The notes below the pieces were generated by a model. It was not told where the DNA came from. It did no database searches and was given only the letters and a program-made list of their open reading frames with translations. A DNA stretch of 64,000 nt from Neisseria dumasiana (GTDB lineage Bacteria > Pseudomonadota > Gammaproteobacteria > Burkholderiales > Neisseriaceae). How positions within the stretch are numbered: the stretch's first letter is position 1; the number at the start of each line of letters is the position of its first letter. The stretch lies in the NCBI RefSeq assembly GCF_022870885.1, contig NZ_CP091509.1, positions 1,116,001 through 1,180,000 on the forward strand, written 5' to 3'. Shown here piece after piece: positions 63,291 to 64,000 of this stretch. A program made the position numbers and the translations under genes.

Positions 63291-64000
63291 TTACACCGCA
63301 GCCGAAAATGCATCTGAGAAGAATGCTGTTTCGGGTAGACCGCATTCTTGCTGCAAAAGTTGCTTGGCCGATTCAATCATTTGAACGGAACCGCAAGCAT
63401 AGACTTGAAAGCCCGATAAGTCGGGATAATCGGCAGCAACTTGGGTTTGGACATAGCCGGTTGCGCCTTGCCAGTTTGTGTCCGGTTGCGAAAGCACGGG
63501 AGTAAAACGGGCGTTCGGTAAGCGGGCGGTTAATGCCGAGGCCGTCTGAAAATCATATAAGCCGCTTTCATGGCGCGCACCCCAATACAGATGCACGGGG
63601 CGCTTGCTGTCGCTGTCGGCCAGCTGGCGGAGTATGCTGCCGATGGGTGCAAAGCCTGTGCCGGTTGCCATCAAAATAATCGGTTTATCGCCGTCTTGCA
63701 GCGCAAACGTACCCAGAGGGCCGCGCACGCGCAAAATGGTTTTTTCTTGAACAGAGGGGTTTTCTCCGAACAGCATGTCGGAAAATAAACCGCCTTGCCG
63801 TTTGGCAATATGCAAAGTGAGGGTTTCGGTGCTGTTGGGGTTGCCGGCGATGGAGTAACTGCGTGTTTCACCGTTTTTCAACAGAATATCAATGTATTGG
63901 CCGGCCCAAAAATGGAAAGGCGGTGCTTTGGGTAAAGAGAGGGTTAACACGGCAACATCATGAATATATTCCACTGAAGCCACGCGCGTAGGAAAGGTTT
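63291..64000 (-). CDS. NAD(P)H-flavin/ferredoxin-type reductase, partial
   Basis: The C-terminal 236 codons of a reductase whose 5' part lies beyond the window edge (the frame is open to base 64000). It has the FAD-binding ETRSYSIAGNPN (R-x-Y-S), the NAD-binding ILMATGTGFAPIGSILRQLAD and the terminal YACGSVQMIESAKQLL, typical of the ferredoxin-NADP reductase superfamily. The closest type I recall is CDP-6-deoxy-3,4-glucoseen reductase or oxygenase reductase (AscD-like), which has an N-terminal 2Fe-2S domain; that part is not visible here. The substrate is unknown. Confidence 0.8.
   Translation of the reverse strand, partial: TFPTRVASVEYIHDVAVLTLSLPKAPPFHFWAGQYIDILLKNGETRSYSIAGNPNSTETLTLHIAKRQGGLFSDMLFGENPSVQEKTILRVRGPLGTFALQDGDKPIILMATGTGFAPIGSILRQLADSDSKRPVHLYWGARHESGLYDFQTASALTARLPNARFTPVLSQPDTNWQGATGYVQTQVAADYPDLSGFQVYACGSVQMIESAKQLLQQECGLPETAFFSDAFSAAV

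Overview
The window is chromosomal DNA from a commensal-type Neisseria or a close Neisseriaceae relative. The 10-mer GCCGTCTGAA, the core of the Neisseria DNA uptake sequence (DUS), occurs in dozens of places. It is mostly preceded by AG (AGGCCGTCTGAA dialect), which argues against the AT-dialect meningococcus/gonococcus group. Gene order (edd/zwf-pgl-glk-hexR-pgi, rnc-era, rpsF-priB-rpsR-rplI), Correia-like TIR elements, IS1016-type insertions and a type II-C CRISPR locus agree with this. The species was not determined.

Layout. 1-6.8 kb: Entner-Doudoroff/upper glycolysis block with its RpiR-type regulator HexR, and two candidate HexR boxes between divergent edd and zwf. 6.9-20.9 kb: sugar transporter, aminotransferase, kbp, PhoD-like phosphatase, two small lipoproteins (one an extreme Asp/Arg protein), recA, adk, rnc-era, a sodium symporter, a decayed ogt cut by an IS1016 remnant, and a lone ABC-2 permease. 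21.3-27.2 kb: type II-C CRISPR-Cas locus (15 repeats, cas2, cas1, cas9, divergent tracrRNA). cas9 carries a perfect 76-bp tandem duplication that shifts the frame just before RuvC-II; losing one copy would restore a 1078-residue Cas9. 27.5-31.2 kb: VOC protein, YagU-like protein, NodT-type efflux lipoprotein, a TIR element and an intact IS1016-like element with an 8-bp target duplication.

31.2-47.8 kb: mutM, tyrS, pqiABC, a ketoreductase/ketosynthase pair resembling ApeQ-ApeR of aryl polyene clusters, purE, a CpoB-like TPR lipoprotein whose N-terminus is encoded by an intergenic repeat, an O-methyltransferase, pcnB, an mlaC-like gene, nadE and an OFA-family transporter. 47.85-48.75 kb: the relic of a second CRISPR system, with a Cas6 C-terminus, two identical 36-bp repeats around a 32-nt spacer, and a truncated IS1016. 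48.8-64 kb: rep, ansA, dinB, the rpsF operon, an unlisted 34-residue basic ORF, nnrE, two identical tRNA-Leu(CAG) genes, rnr, a CNNM/CorC-type membrane protein and part of a flavin reductase.

The most noteworthy signals are the potentially reversible cas9 duplication, the buried Cas6/CRISPR relic, the tracrRNA with an apparent extra segment and an embedded DUS, and the repeat-derived N-terminus of the CpoB-like protein. All family assignments come from reading motifs and recalled homologues; no database search was run.
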